Positions 35,838 through 45,464 of a stretch of 64,000 nucleotides of DNA are shown piece by piece. Made by a program: the position numbers and the translations under genes. This DNA is from an uncultured bacterium. Lineage in GTDB: Bacteria > Desulfobacterota > BSN033 > UBA1163. The stretch lies in NCBI GenBank assembly GCA_938002255.1, contig CALLAL010000003.1, positions 1 to 64,000 of the forward strand, written 5' to 3'. Each line of letters opens with the position of its first letter. The stretch's first letter is position 1. The notes under the pieces are model-generated. The model was not told the DNA's origin and made no database searches. It saw only the letters and a list, made by a program, of their open reading frames with translations.

Positions 35838-36604
35838 ACCGTGAATCCCAAGAGATAGAGTAACACTCTCGTTAAGATGAAATCAGCCACAATGATGACG
35901 ATAAAGGAAAGGACCACCGCCCGTGTTGTTGTTCGCCTTAAACCGATGGCGCCGCCTTTGGTAGAAAGTCCCATATAGCAACTGATGCAGGCAATTAAAA
36001 AACCAAAGATAAAAGGTTTGATCGATCCTGCAAGGACATTCTCATAAATCAGAATATCTCGAATCGAACTCCAGAAAAAGGTTCCACTCTGGTGACTTAC
36101 AAAAACGGCGATATAGTAAGCCCCGAAGAGAGAAACGGTATCACCGATGATCGTCAGAACCGGAAGCATGAGGATAGCACTCCAGACTCTCGGGGTCACC
36201 AATTTCTTAATGGGGTCAACCCCAAAGACTCGGAGCGTATCTACCTGGTGTCCGAGTACCATCGACCCTAATTCAGAAGCAATGCCAGAACCCACTCTTC
36301 CCGCAAAGATCAGAGCGGTTAACACAGGACCAATCTCCCGGATGATGGAAATTCCCACCACCTTTCCTGTGTACATCTTCAATCCGAGTCTTGAGAGTTC
36401 TGCAGAGAGCTGGAGGGAGAGGGCCATTCCGATGAAGAGCGAGATGAGGACGACGATGAACAGGGAACCAGACCCAGCGTAATCCATCTGTTCAATCCAA
36501 TCTTTAAAATAAAAGGGCTGCCGCACTCCTCCCATCAGCCCTTGAAAGGAGAGACGATAAAAATCCTGTAGATGTTGGAGACCCTCTTTGACTCTATATT
36601 TCAT
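35834..36604 (-). CDS. mlaE: Mla-type ABC transporter permease
   Basis: 256 residues with about six membrane helices and the permease family segments IREIGPVLTALIFAGRVGSGIASELGSM and the conserved late GLSTKGGAIGLRR. It forms the inner-membrane lipid channel with mlaF and mlaD. It starts the operon; the region upstream is occupied by a dispersed repeat (36669-36889), so the promoter must lie within about 60 bases of the start or inside the repeat. Confidence 0.93.
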   Translation of the reverse strand: MKYRVKEGLQHLQDFYRLSFQGLMGGVRQPFYFKDWIEQMDYAGSGSLFIVVLISLFIGMALSLQLSAELSRLGLKMYTGKVVGISIIREIGPVLTALIFAGRVGSGIASELGSMVLGHQVDTLRVFGVDPIKKLVTPRVWSAILMLPVLTIIGDTVSLFGAYYIAVFVSHQSGTFFWSSIRDILIYENVLAGSIKPFIFGFLIACISCYMGLSTKGGAIGLRRTTTRAVVLSFIVIIVADFILTRVLLYLLGFTV

Positions 36605-36668
36605 AGGGATGAATTAAGGAGTAGTCTATCAGATTTCGCTGGAGGGATGCAATGAATATTTAAAAGTC

Positions 36669-36889
36669 GTAACCCCTCAGTGGAAGGAATAGAAAAAGGG
36701 GGGAGGTTCAGTCGTAAAAACCCTGTAGCGAAATCTTGATCGTTTAAACTTCTCCCGTTAGTTTTAAAAACATCCGATTGAAACAGGTTGAAGGCTCAGG
36801 GGAGTAACTTCAATGTCCGCAAGGTAAGGTTTTGGAGGGGGAACTTTCCAACCCTTTTCAATCAATAAGATTGCCTCATGGAGGAGTTA
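36669..36889. repeat. Dispersed nested-palindrome repeat, long form, copy B
   Basis: GTAACCCCTCAGT (36669-36681) and AAAAAGGGGGGAGGTT (36693-36708) at the left; GAACTTTCCAACCCTTTT (36841-36858) and a worn GGAGGAGTTA end at the right. The interior aligns with copy A (28389-28613), for example AAAAACCCTGTAGCGAAATC, ATCCGATTGAAA and AAGGTTTTGGAGG. It fills most of the 344-bp gap between mlaE and the next gene; the rest of that gap has no feature. Confidence 0.82.
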
Positions 36890-36948
36890 AAAATTCCTCC
36901 CCTCCCAGATAGAGAAAAGGGAGGGAAAAACCTGTCCGTTTGGGTCCA

Positions 36949-37740
36949 TTACTGAATGGTCTCACCCACCTTCACCGCCAGAACCTTGGTCTGTGGGATA
37001 GCCTTCATCCACTTTTGAAAATCTTCCACCGTCCCTGTCAAAACAGGAAATGTTCCATAATGGATAGGAATGACGTACTTTGAACCAAGGAGCTTTGCAG
37101 CATAGGCTGCCTCTCTGGGATCCATGGTGAAGTGACTTCCAATAGGAAGGATCGAGACCTCTGGCTGATAAAGCTCTCCAATGATCTTCATGTCGCCGAA
37201 AAGACCGGTATCGCCTGCATGATAAAGGGTGAACCCATTCTCAAATCGGAGGACGAACCCGGCGGGTTCTCCGGTGTAAATCACCTGGTCTCCTTCGGTG
37301 ACACTTGAACTATGAAGGGCATGAACCATGGTGATGGCTATTCCGTGAGACGTATAAGTCCCTCCTTTGTTCATTCCAATCACCTGCTTCGCCCCTTTCC
37401 GAGTGAGGTACCTTCCAAGTTCAGGCATGGCCACTATTTTCGCATTCGTCTTTTCTGCAATGGTAAGGGTATCCCCCAAATGGTCTCCGTGGCCATGGGT
37501 GACAAGGATGAGGTCTGCTTTCTCAACGGATTTCAGCTCGGGTGGCGTCTTGGGGTTTCCCATTAGAAACGGATCGATATAGAGCACAACCCCTTTAGGT
37601 GAAATGAAGCGAAAGGCCGCATGGCCTAAATAGGTGATCTTTACCTCCTTGCCGATTTCAGCGGCTTGAAGTGGGAAGGATAAAAGAAAAGAAAAAAACA
37701 AAATTAAAAACAGGATGAACAGGATGGGTTTTCTCATCAT
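36949..37740 (-). CDS. Exported UlaG-like MBL-fold hydrolase
   Basis: 263 residues. A hydrophobic signal peptide (about 4-26, ending LQAAE) precedes a UlaG/UPF0173-like metallo-hydrolase with LGHAAFRF, THGHGDHLGD and a final IPIHYGTFP. The family is normally cytoplasmic, so the signal peptide is unusual. AAGGAGG precedes the double ATG. It follows the radical SAM gene by 33 bases and is probably cotranscribed with it. The substrate is unknown; a beta-lactamase role is unlikely. Confidence 0.88.
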   Translation of the reverse strand: MMRKPILFILFLILFFSFLLSFPLQAAEIGKEVKITYLGHAAFRFISPKGVVLYIDPFLMGNPKTPPELKSVEKADLILVTHGHGDHLGDTLTIAEKTNAKIVAMPELGRYLTRKGAKQVIGMNKGGTYTSHGIAITMVHALHSSSVTEGDQVIYTGEPAGFVLRFENGFTLYHAGDTGLFGDMKIIGELYQPEVSILPIGSHFTMDPREAAYAAKLLGSKYVIPIHYGTFPVLTGTVEDFQKWMKAIPQTKVLAVKVGETIQ

Positions 37741-37772
37741 GACACCTCCTTCTTAAAATAAATTGATGGATG

Positions 37773-39350
37773 TTACCCCTTTTTTATGAGCAATTCTCTG
37801 GTTTTCCAATAAAGATTGGAAAGGCCACAGAGACGACGACCCCAGAAGGGGTTTGAGGATCGTCGCGCATTGGGATGGATAAAGCAGAAGTGGCGGCATT
37901 TTAGTTCTAACAGTCTTTTTTCAAAGGCCTTAGCATCCTTTACCCCTTCGAAATAATCCGGTATCCAATAGCCGAGAGAAGAAAAAGCATTCTCATCGCG
38001 GGAATGATATTGATAAAAATCCATAAAATTCCAGAGCGAGGACTTTACTCCGAAGGTCTCTGGATCAAGATGCCATGGGGACCCGGGTTCCATTTCAATC
38101 GTGAAGGTTCGAATCCCCCTCACATTGGGATAATGAGCGCGAATCGTTTTCTGTAAATGGATCGTCTCTTGGAGATCCGCCTCTCTCTCAAAAGGAACCC
38201 CCATGGTAAAAAAGAGGTCGCAGAATACCTGATGGCTTTTTAACTGATCGAGGCATGCCATCAGATCTCGATTCGTATAAGCATTTCCCTTATGAACCTT
38301 TCTCAAGCGATCCGATCCAACATCGGGGGAAATAGCAATCAGCGATTTGGCCCCCGGAAAGGTCTCTTTAAAGGATTTGATAAAAGCAGAGGTGGGTAAT
38401 CCAAAAGATTCAAAGAAGCACTCCATTTGAATCTTTTCCTCACGAATCCGTTCGAACAACTCCAGAAAATAATCCGGCTTCCCTGGATAAGGATCAAAAC
38501 AGATATGAAAGGTTTCATATCCGTAGGAAAGAGCTTCCCGGATCGACTCGAGAACCCCTTTCACCCCTCGGTAAGTCACCCCTCTACGACCCGTAATCGT
38601 TTTCTGGGAAGGAATATTCCCGCTGCACCAGGTACATTGGACCGGGCAACCTCTTCCAACCGTGAGATGATAGATGGGCGACTTCAGTGAATACATCCAG
38701 AAATTTTTCTCTTTGGACACCCCCTTAACATAGAAGGGTTGTCCAATAAAGCGGATATAGGTGGAATAATGGTTGAGGAGAGGAAAGTTCGTAAACGAAA
38801 GGTCGTTGAGATCTTTCTCAGAAGCCACATAAGAAAGGGGGTTGATCAAGATTCTCCCCTTTCTTCGCCAGGTGAGATTGGGGATGGAGAAAAGATCCTC
38901 TTGGCCTTGAAGCAGCGTTCTGGTGAGCTCTAGGATGGGCGCTTCCGCCTCTCCTCGAATCACGCCGTCCACCGCATCAAAATTTCTCAAAATCTCTTCG
39001 TGGTAGAGGCTTGCGGTGAATCCTCCAAGGAGAACATAAATCGAAGGGAAGGCCTGCTTGATCTTTCCGGCGACTTCAAGAACATCATAACTCTGATGGT
39101 GCCAGTGGAGGTCAAAAGCAACGATCTTGGGAGATTTTTTTCGGAGGTAATCAAGAATAGAAAAATCGGGGTTCTCAATCCATTCCACTCCTAAATGAAC
39201 AATTTCCGTTGGAATGTTATTCCGGTGGAGCAGATCAGCAAGGCCTAAAAGCCCCATGGGAAGAAAGTTAATCCAGATGAAAGAACCAATCGGCCGATAA
39301 TAATTCTGTAATTTGGGGACATGGAGGAAGAGGCAATCCAATCTTTCCAT
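37773..39350 (-). CDS. B12-binding domain/radical SAM protein
   Basis: 525 residues. An N-terminal cobalamin-type Rossmann domain (FDLHWHHQSYDV, LLGGFTASLYHEE) is followed by a radical SAM barrel with C-x3-C-x2-C in GRGCPVQCTWCSGN near residue 242. It differs strongly from the other B12/radical SAM protein in this window. The motif DLH recalls the DxH of cobalamin-binding domains but lacks the rest. It lies between an exported hydrolase and a CrtI-like oxidoreductase, so a lipid or isoprenoid substrate is possible. Reaction unknown. Confidence 0.88.
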   Translation of the reverse strand: MERLDCLFLHVPKLQNYYRPIGSFIWINFLPMGLLGLADLLHRNNIPTEIVHLGVEWIENPDFSILDYLRKKSPKIVAFDLHWHHQSYDVLEVAGKIKQAFPSIYVLLGGFTASLYHEEILRNFDAVDGVIRGEAEAPILELTRTLLQGQEDLFSIPNLTWRRKGRILINPLSYVASEKDLNDLSFTNFPLLNHYSTYIRFIGQPFYVKGVSKEKNFWMYSLKSPIYHLTVGRGCPVQCTWCSGNIPSQKTITGRRGVTYRGVKGVLESIREALSYGYETFHICFDPYPGKPDYFLELFERIREEKIQMECFFESFGLPTSAFIKSFKETFPGAKSLIAISPDVGSDRLRKVHKGNAYTNRDLMACLDQLKSHQVFCDLFFTMGVPFEREADLQETIHLQKTIRAHYPNVRGIRTFTIEMEPGSPWHLDPETFGVKSSLWNFMDFYQYHSRDENAFSSLGYWIPDYFEGVKDAKAFEKRLLELKCRHFCFIHPNARRSSNPFWGRRLCGLSNLYWKTRELLIKKG

Positions 39351-39458
39351 TAAACGAATTGTAAAATGTTAAATGAAAGGATTTCAACTCTCGTCGATCT
39401 TATTCGTGGATCAATCTCCGAGTGCATCTTCTACGTCAAAGGGTTCCTTCTTCAACGT

Positions 39459-40964
39459 TTATGGTTTTTTGATCTTCTGGAGAATCCCCCTCGCCGCAAA
39501 GAGGCCAGATAGGCTGGCCCCTACGATTCCATGGGAGGGGCGGGTGTAGTGGCCTACCTGGAAGAGCCCGGGAATCGGAGTTTGATGAGAAGGCCTTCGA
39601 TTTACAATTTGTTCCGGAGTGGACGCAAGACCGTACATCGCCCCTTGTTCATTTCCAGTATATCGCTCAAGAGTCACCGGAGTGGCTGCTTCAGAGAAAA
39701 GGAGGTGCTCTTTCAACCCCGGAATCAATTTCGATTCCAGTTGCTGAAGAATCTTCTGGGAAAATTCTTCTTTGATTCGATGGTAAGTCTCGGAATCCCC
39801 TGCCCTCCACCTTTCCAGATAATGGTAGGGACAAACGATAAGGGTTTTAATGAGGTGTTGTCCCTCCGGAGCCAGAGAGGAATCCAGAAGCGTTGGAATC
39901 GACACGATCAGAGTGGGATTTTTCGGAATCTCACCCCTTTGCATCATCCGGAACTCCTCTTCAAGATCGGAAAGGGAACGTAGATAGGTAAAATAAGGAA
40001 GTCCACTCTCCCTCAACTTTAAATCCGTGGCGAGATAAAGAACGAAACAGGAGAGGGAATATTCAAATTGCCTCCCTTGCTTTTCGAGAGAGAGTCGGGA
40101 CTCCTGGGGAAGCATTCGAACCAGATGATTTGGATTGATATTGGAGAGGATCAAAGGCGATTCAAACACGCGTCCGTCTTTGGTCAGAACACCCTTGGCT
40201 TTTCCGTCCTTAAGGAGGATCTGTTTCACCTCCGTTTGGAGAAAGATTTCTCCTCCAGCATGAAGAAGGGCCTTTGCCAGGGCTTCTGTTACCTTTCCCA
40301 TTCCACCTTTGGGGTAGAACACTCCCTCCATCAAGGCCTTGCTGATGAGAGTGGCCACAAAAAGAAAGGAGAGACGCGAGGGTGGATCGGTGACCGGAAG
40401 GGTGTGAAGGGCCATCTTGATTTCCCCTGTCTTAAAGAGACGATCCAGAATCTTCTGATGAGTTGTCCGGTGAAAGCGGATCAGGTTTTTGAAGTAGAAA
40501 GGAAAGAGGACCTTTCGGATTGGAGTGATCTCCGAGTAGGATTTGACTTCATCGCCAATTCGCTTAACTAAAGAAAGATATTCCTTTAAGCCTCTCTCCT
40601 CCTCTGGAAAGAGGGTGAGTAATTGATCGACATAGGCAGAAAATCCTCCGGCCTCAATATGGACCTCAAATCCAGGGTAAAGGTTTTGGATCCTTCCAAC
40701 CGGGATAAATTCGATCGCCTCTTGAAGGCCAATCTCTTTCAGGATTTGATGGAAGGTCCCTCCCTCCTCGCACCCTCCGATAAAGGACCCTGTGGCATCA
40801 AAGGTAAAGTCCCCCCTTTTAAACGAAACAACATAGCCTCCCACCTGTTTTTCTTTCTCAAGGAGTAGGATCTTCCATCCCATTCTGGCAAGAAGGGCTC
40901 CAGCGACGAGGCCCCCCATCCCTCCGCCCATCACAATCGCATCAGTCTGGTTTGGACGCTTCAT
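39459..40964 (-). CDS. CrtI/CrtISO-like FAD-dependent oxidoreductase
   Basis: 501 residues. The N-terminal dinucleotide motif GGGMGGLVAGALLA and LLEKEKQVGGY are those of the phytoene desaturase/carotenoid isomerase superfamily, as is the C-terminal GLFQVGHYTRPSHGIVGASLSG. Members desaturate, isomerise or saturate long isoprenoids, for example in carotenoid or retinol chemistry. No phytoene synthase is nearby, so another hydrophobic substrate is likely. It overlaps the MMPL transporter stop by 23 bases and has an AGAGGAAGG site, so the two are made together. Confidence 0.87.
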   Translation of the reverse strand: MKRPNQTDAIVMGGGMGGLVAGALLARMGWKILLLEKEKQVGGYVVSFKRGDFTFDATGSFIGGCEEGGTFHQILKEIGLQEAIEFIPVGRIQNLYPGFEVHIEAGGFSAYVDQLLTLFPEEERGLKEYLSLVKRIGDEVKSYSEITPIRKVLFPFYFKNLIRFHRTTHQKILDRLFKTGEIKMALHTLPVTDPPSRLSFLFVATLISKALMEGVFYPKGGMGKVTEALAKALLHAGGEIFLQTEVKQILLKDGKAKGVLTKDGRVFESPLILSNINPNHLVRMLPQESRLSLEKQGRQFEYSLSCFVLYLATDLKLRESGLPYFTYLRSLSDLEEEFRMMQRGEIPKNPTLIVSIPTLLDSSLAPEGQHLIKTLIVCPYHYLERWRAGDSETYHRIKEEFSQKILQQLESKLIPGLKEHLLFSEAATPVTLERYTGNEQGAMYGLASTPEQIVNRRPSHQTPIPGLFQVGHYTRPSHGIVGASLSGLFAARGILQKIKKP

Positions 40965-43473
40965 GCCTTCCTCTGAGGAGTAATAAAAGCGCAGGCAGGA
41001 GAAAAAGTGAGGTCATTAAACAGAACCCCATCCCTAAGATGGTCACCCATCCCATCGTGGAGAGGGCTTGATAACGAGCGGTGATCAGGGATCCGAATCC
41101 AAGCATGGTCGTAGTGGAGCACATCGTCATCGCCCTTCCTGTGATGCTTAAGGCATGGATCGGATCTTTTCCTCCTCCTTCCAGGTAGCGGTGCATCAGA
41201 TGGATGCTGTTGTCAATTCCCATACCGATGATCATGGGAAGGATGACCGCGTTAACGAAGTTGATCCTGATTCCTAAAAGGGCCATCGCTCCGACCAGCC
41301 AGATCAGTCCGGTTGCGAGGGGCGTCAAGGTTAAGAGGGTCATCTTCCCGCTTCGGAAATGGGAAAAAACCAGTAAGAAAGTCATGAGAAGCGAAATGGG
41401 AGTCAGCAAGGAAAGATCTTCCTTCACCAATTGGATGATTTCCGATTCCACCTTTTCTGCGCCCGTAATCGAAACACCCGGAAGATCTTTCTCCAGTTGA
41501 TCAAGTGAAAGTTTTCCTTTTTGATAGTAGATCGGAGTGACAATCCTGTACCCTTCTTTCCGCCTTTGGAAAAGTGAATCCATCCCCCTCTTCAAAGGGC
41601 TCTGTTCAAGAAAAGCGATGAGCGTGTCGCGCTGAAAAATCCTCTCGTTGCCCAGTCTCAATGATTCGAGACTTTGAAGAAGGTCCTGAAATTCATTCAC
41701 CTCAAATCCATTCGCCGTTAAAGCCCTGACAAATTTCTCTCTCGTCTTCCCCAAGTCCATCGAATCCCGAATCGTTTCAGCAATCCTTTTCTGCTTTTCA
41801 GGGGAAGGAAGGAGTGAAGAGAGAGAGACATAGGAATGAATCTTCCCTTCTGTCTGATATCTTTTCAAGATGTGGAGCGTCCTTTCCTCTTTTGAAAGCA
41901 GCATGGAAAGATCCTGCCCTTCCAGAATGATCATGGCTTCCAAATGGTTTCCTCCAAAGGCCTTGGCCATTCGCTCTAAACCTTCCAGAGCTTGGGTATC
42001 CTTTGGTCTCAGGTTTCTGAAATCCTTTTCCACCTCGACCTTAAATGCAAAGAAACCTAAAAGGAGGGTGATACCGAATAAGACAAACAGCCCAACCAAG
42101 GGATGCCTCTTCAGCAAGGAGGAGAGGGTTTTAAATCTTAAGGTCTGGATGGGGCAATAGGGATAAGTCTTCTTCCGCTTATCGACCCATATAAGAAATG
42201 AGGGGAGAACAAAGGTAATGCAGAGAAGTGCGCAGAGAAGTCCGACCGAAACGATAAAAGCCAGCTCCACGATTCCCCTTATCCTGGAAAAGTAGAGAAT
42301 AGCAAAGGCAAAAATGGTTGTTAAAGCCCCCGTCCAGATGGCTGATCCTGTTTCGGTTAGAGTGATTTCCATGGCAGAGGCAATGTCTTTTCCTGAGGCC
42401 CGTTCCTGCTGGTATCGATCATAAAGGTGGACGGCAAAGTCAATTCCCAACCCCACGAGAATAGCTGCAAACGCACTGGTGAGAAGGTTTAAACTTCCGA
42501 GGGTGAGAGAAGCAAGGCCCATGGTCAGCTGAATTCCTCCAACAAGGGGAAGGCCCACAAAAAGAAGCGTCACCCATCTTCGATAAACTGAGAAGAAGAG
42601 GAAAAGAACCAGAAGAAGGGAAAGGATGAGAGAGGATTGCATATCGAACCTGAGTGTCCTTGCTTCGGCTGTAGCAATGGGATGGGCCCCCGTAAAAAAA
42701 ACTCTGATGCCTCTGGCCTCTTGAGTTTTGATTTCTGATAAGGAAGTCTCCAACTGTTTCATGAGCAGATTCGAAAAGGAAAGATCACTGGCAGGTCGCT
42801 GGGGTTCAGCCATAATTAAAAAATGATCCCCTGCTTTCGATTGGAAGAAAGGACTTGATTCATCAAACTCCATGCCCTTCAGGCCCTGTTTCCACTTCGC
42901 CATAAAAAGCCAGCGCATCTCAAGGGGATCGATCTGAATCAGATCTTTCATGGCAAAAGAGGCCTGGCTCACAAGGGCTCTTCGATTCTTTCGGACCTGC
43001 TTGGTGATGGCGTCCTCGCTCCATCGTTCCTTTAATATTGAAAGATCTTCTTCTTCAAGGAAGAGATAAGGATGGGTAAGAAAAAGGGTTAGGAGGGGTT
43101 TAGCCTTCTCAAAATCTTCCGTCTCCATCTTCTGATAGCGAACACTTTTAAAAGCCTTCTTCCCAGAAACCTCCAGGTCTTTTAACGTCTCTGCTATGCT
43201 GATTCCCGAATCGATAAAGTTCTGAAGGCCTGTCCCCTCTTTCCTCTCCAGAAGAACAAAGAGAAGGTCAAATGTCCCTGTTCCTTTCAAATGCTCTAAG
43301 TAGAGTTTAATGGGTCCCTTCTCGGCAGGAAAGAGTTTCATATAATCTGGATCGAACCGGAGCCCTCCAGTAAGGACAAAGGCAACCACAAACAGGCTGA
43401 GAAAGAGGAGAAGAATCTTTCGAGGGTGTTCAAGACAGAGATGGGCTATCCCTTTGAGGATTTTCTTTCGCAT
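40942..43473 (-). CDS. MMPL/RND family lipid or hydrophobe transporter
   Basis: 843 residues with the two-fold RND layout: TM1, a large periplasmic loop, five TMs, then TM7, a second loop and five TMs. GLGIDFAVHLYDRY and GMGIDNSIHLMHRYLEGG in the membrane halves are the conserved proton-relay segments of the MMPL/HpnN group, which export lipids such as hopanoids or mycolic-type products. No squalene-hopene cyclase or outer-membrane channel is nearby. First gene of the cluster ending at the exported hydrolase. Confidence 0.9.
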   Translation of the reverse strand: MRKKILKGIAHLCLEHPRKILLLFLSLFVVAFVLTGGLRFDPDYMKLFPAEKGPIKLYLEHLKGTGTFDLLFVLLERKEGTGLQNFIDSGISIAETLKDLEVSGKKAFKSVRYQKMETEDFEKAKPLLTLFLTHPYLFLEEEDLSILKERWSEDAITKQVRKNRRALVSQASFAMKDLIQIDPLEMRWLFMAKWKQGLKGMEFDESSPFFQSKAGDHFLIMAEPQRPASDLSFSNLLMKQLETSLSEIKTQEARGIRVFFTGAHPIATAEARTLRFDMQSSLILSLLLVLFLFFSVYRRWVTLLFVGLPLVGGIQLTMGLASLTLGSLNLLTSAFAAILVGLGIDFAVHLYDRYQQERASGKDIASAMEITLTETGSAIWTGALTTIFAFAILYFSRIRGIVELAFIVSVGLLCALLCITFVLPSFLIWVDKRKKTYPYCPIQTLRFKTLSSLLKRHPLVGLFVLFGITLLLGFFAFKVEVEKDFRNLRPKDTQALEGLERMAKAFGGNHLEAMIILEGQDLSMLLSKEERTLHILKRYQTEGKIHSYVSLSSLLPSPEKQKRIAETIRDSMDLGKTREKFVRALTANGFEVNEFQDLLQSLESLRLGNERIFQRDTLIAFLEQSPLKRGMDSLFQRRKEGYRIVTPIYYQKGKLSLDQLEKDLPGVSITGAEKVESEIIQLVKEDLSLLTPISLLMTFLLVFSHFRSGKMTLLTLTPLATGLIWLVGAMALLGIRINFVNAVILPMIIGMGIDNSIHLMHRYLEGGGKDPIHALSITGRAMTMCSTTTMLGFGSLITARYQALSTMGWVTILGMGFCLMTSLFLLPALLLLLRGRHEASKPD

Positions 43474-43578
43474 GTCAGAAAAAGCGCCTTAAAGATGAAC
43501 AGATTATAACAGAAGCCTACTGAATATAAAAAGGCTTAACGGACGAAGGCGTGACGGAAATCCGATTCGCAGAGAGTC

Positions 43579-44202
43579 TCAGGGAAGAAAGGTTTTGATC
43601 AAAGCGATGATGACGCTCCGGAAGAAGGCGATGAAGGGGTTGAGCAAGCCAAGAAAGAGCAACCCAACGATGATAAAGAATCCATAGGGTTCAAGGCGGG
43701 CAAGAAAATAACGAATTTCAGAAGGTGCAAACCCCATCAAAATCTTGGAGCCATCCAGAGGGGGGACGGGAATGAGGTTCAGTGCGGCCAGGGTAATATT
43801 AATATGGGCAAGGGTGTAAACCATGACAGCACCCATTCCAAAGGAAGGCAGACCGAGGAGACGATGGATCAGGAGCGCTCCAAAGGCCACTAGGATGTTG
43901 GCGAGAATGCCTGCCGATGAAACCAGGATCAGCCCTTTTCTCCGGTGCGGGATGTTGTTGAGATTGACCGGAACAGGTTTGGCCCAGCCAAAACCCGCAA
44001 GAAAAAGCATGAGTGTTCCTATAGGATCAAGATGTTTGAGCGGATTGAGACTCAATCTCCCCATCCATTTTGCCGTTGGATCCCCCATCCAGTTCGCGAC
44101 CCAACCATGGGCTACCTCATGAAGCACCACCGAATAGAGGAGTGGAACAACGAGAAGTATAAACGCCACTGGATCATTCATCAATAATCTAAAAAGCCCC
44201 AT
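43579..44202 (-). CDS. Site-2 protease family zinc metalloprotease
   Basis: 207 residues, a short M50 protease with about five membrane helices. The zinc site is HEVAH (28-32) and the third-ligand segment is NLIPVPPLDGSKIL. Small members of this type are common in bacteria and cut within membranes, but their substrates are mostly unknown. No PDZ domain is present. It lies between the MMPL operon and the divergent sugar kinase and is probably a single gene. Confidence 0.9.
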   Translation of the reverse strand: MGLFRLLMNDPVAFILLVVPLLYSVVLHEVAHGWVANWMGDPTAKWMGRLSLNPLKHLDPIGTLMLFLAGFGWAKPVPVNLNNIPHRRKGLILVSSAGILANILVAFGALLIHRLLGLPSFGMGAVMVYTLAHINITLAALNLIPVPPLDGSKILMGFAPSEIRYFLARLEPYGFFIIVGLLFLGLLNPFIAFFRSVIIALIKTFLP

Positions 44203-44337
44203 GGATTTTCCTCACTTCTCTTGAATTCGTATGGTTTCGATTTTAGGTGTATAAGCCATTTTGATTCACACCACTATAACCGATGCCGTAAACTTAGGCA
44301 AAACCCATCGCCCATCGTTGCGCGCAGGACTGTCAAA

Positions 44338-44358
44338 CTCACTTTATATATAAGTGAG
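44338..44358. promoter_or_regulatory. Operator-like palindrome in divergent gap
   Basis: CTCACTT (44338-44344) and AAGTGAG (44352-44358) are exact inverted arms around TATATAT. It lies in the 278-bp gap between the M50 protease and the sugar kinase. A dimeric regulator could bind it and control either gene. The rest of this gap shows no gene or clear motif. Confidence 0.4.
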
Positions 44359-44480
44359 AGTCTTGTAACAATGCAAATGGGTTTGAGTTTTCTCAAAGGC
44401 TGCTAACGATAAAGGGAAAGAAGTTTATCCTTACTCTCTTAGAACCTTGAAAAAAGGAACAAAACTTTTTAAAAAGAACC

Positions 44481-45461
44481 ATGCGTTTTAACCTTTCCTA
44501 TCCTGAAGATCAGTCGTTCGATGTGGTGGGAATGGGGCTCAACTCTGTGGACTTCCTCACAATCATTCCTCAATTTCCTGAACCCAATGCGAAGATGAGA
44601 ATCCGTCAATTCTCCAAGCAGGGGGGAGGTCAGGTGGCCACGGCCATGGTGGCCCTTGCACGATGGGGCCTTAGAACAAAATATATTGGAAAAGTGGGGG
44701 GAGATGAGCTGGGATCTTTCTCTCTCGACTCCATCCGTCAGGAAGGAGTGGATGTTTCTTCGGTGATGATCGAACCCGACGCCACCAATCAGTTTGCTGT
44801 GATCCTCGTGGACGGTATCTCCGGTGAGCGGACCATCCTCTGGGATCGGGATGAAAAATTGATGTATCGCCCTGGAGAACTCAAAAGGGAAGAGGTCTGT
44901 TCTGGAAAGATCCTCCATCTGGATGGGCATGATATCCAGGCAGCCATCCAGTGCGCCCGATGGGCAAAGGCAGAAGGAATGCCTACGGTGATTGACATCG
45001 ATAAGGTGGAACCCTTGACCCGAGAGTTGATCAAAGAGATCGACTTCGTCATTACCTCCTCACGATTTCCATCCCTCTTCACCGAAATCCATGATCCGGA
45101 AAAGGCTTTACTCAAACTACAACAATATACAGATGGATTCCTCTGCGCCACACTCGGGGCTGAAGGAGCAATGGCCCTAGTGAATGGCAAAATCATTTAT
45201 TCCAAAGGGTTCTCTATCAAAGCGATTGACACCACCGGCGCAGGCGATGTTTTTCATGCCGGTTTCATCTATGGTTTGTTCCAGAATTGGGAGGTCGAAG
45301 AAATACTAAAATTTGCTAATGCCGTTGCCGCCTTAAAATGCCGGCACCTTGGCGGCCGGAAAGGAATTCCTACCCTCGATCAAGTCCAAACCTTTCTTTC
45401 CGAAGTTGGAGACCTTGACAACCCCTCTTCTGGTCTGTTACATCAGGGTTCAATCAAATAG
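44481..45461 (+). CDS. PfkB family sugar kinase
   Basis: 326 residues of the ribokinase fold. The first PfkB signature region is GGGQVATAMVALARWG and the second, with the catalytic aspartate and anion hole, is DTTGAGDVFHAGF. It phosphorylates a sugar or nucleoside; the exact substrate (fructose, ribose, 2-keto-3-deoxygluconate or a nucleoside) cannot be told. The stop codon is only 3 bases before the cobalamin riboswitch, so read-through from this gene would pass through the switch. No sugar transporter is adjacent. Confidence 0.9.
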   Translation: MRFNLSYPEDQSFDVVGMGLNSVDFLTIIPQFPEPNAKMRIRQFSKQGGGQVATAMVALARWGLRTKYIGKVGGDELGSFSLDSIRQEGVDVSSVMIEPDATNQFAVILVDGISGERTILWDRDEKLMYRPGELKREEVCSGKILHLDGHDIQAAIQCARWAKAEGMPTVIDIDKVEPLTRELIKEIDFVITSSRFPSLFTEIHDPEKALLKLQQYTDGFLCATLGAEGAMALVNGKIIYSKGFSIKAIDTTGAGDVFHAGFIYGLFQNWEVEEILKFANAVAALKCRHLGGRKGIPTLDQVQTFLSEVGDLDNPSSGLLHQGSIK

Positions 45462-45464
45462 GGA

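Noticed and set aside
36949-37740. Beta-lactam resistance gene
   Set aside because: The motifs are those of UlaG/UPF0173-like hydrolases, not of metallo-beta-lactamases proper.
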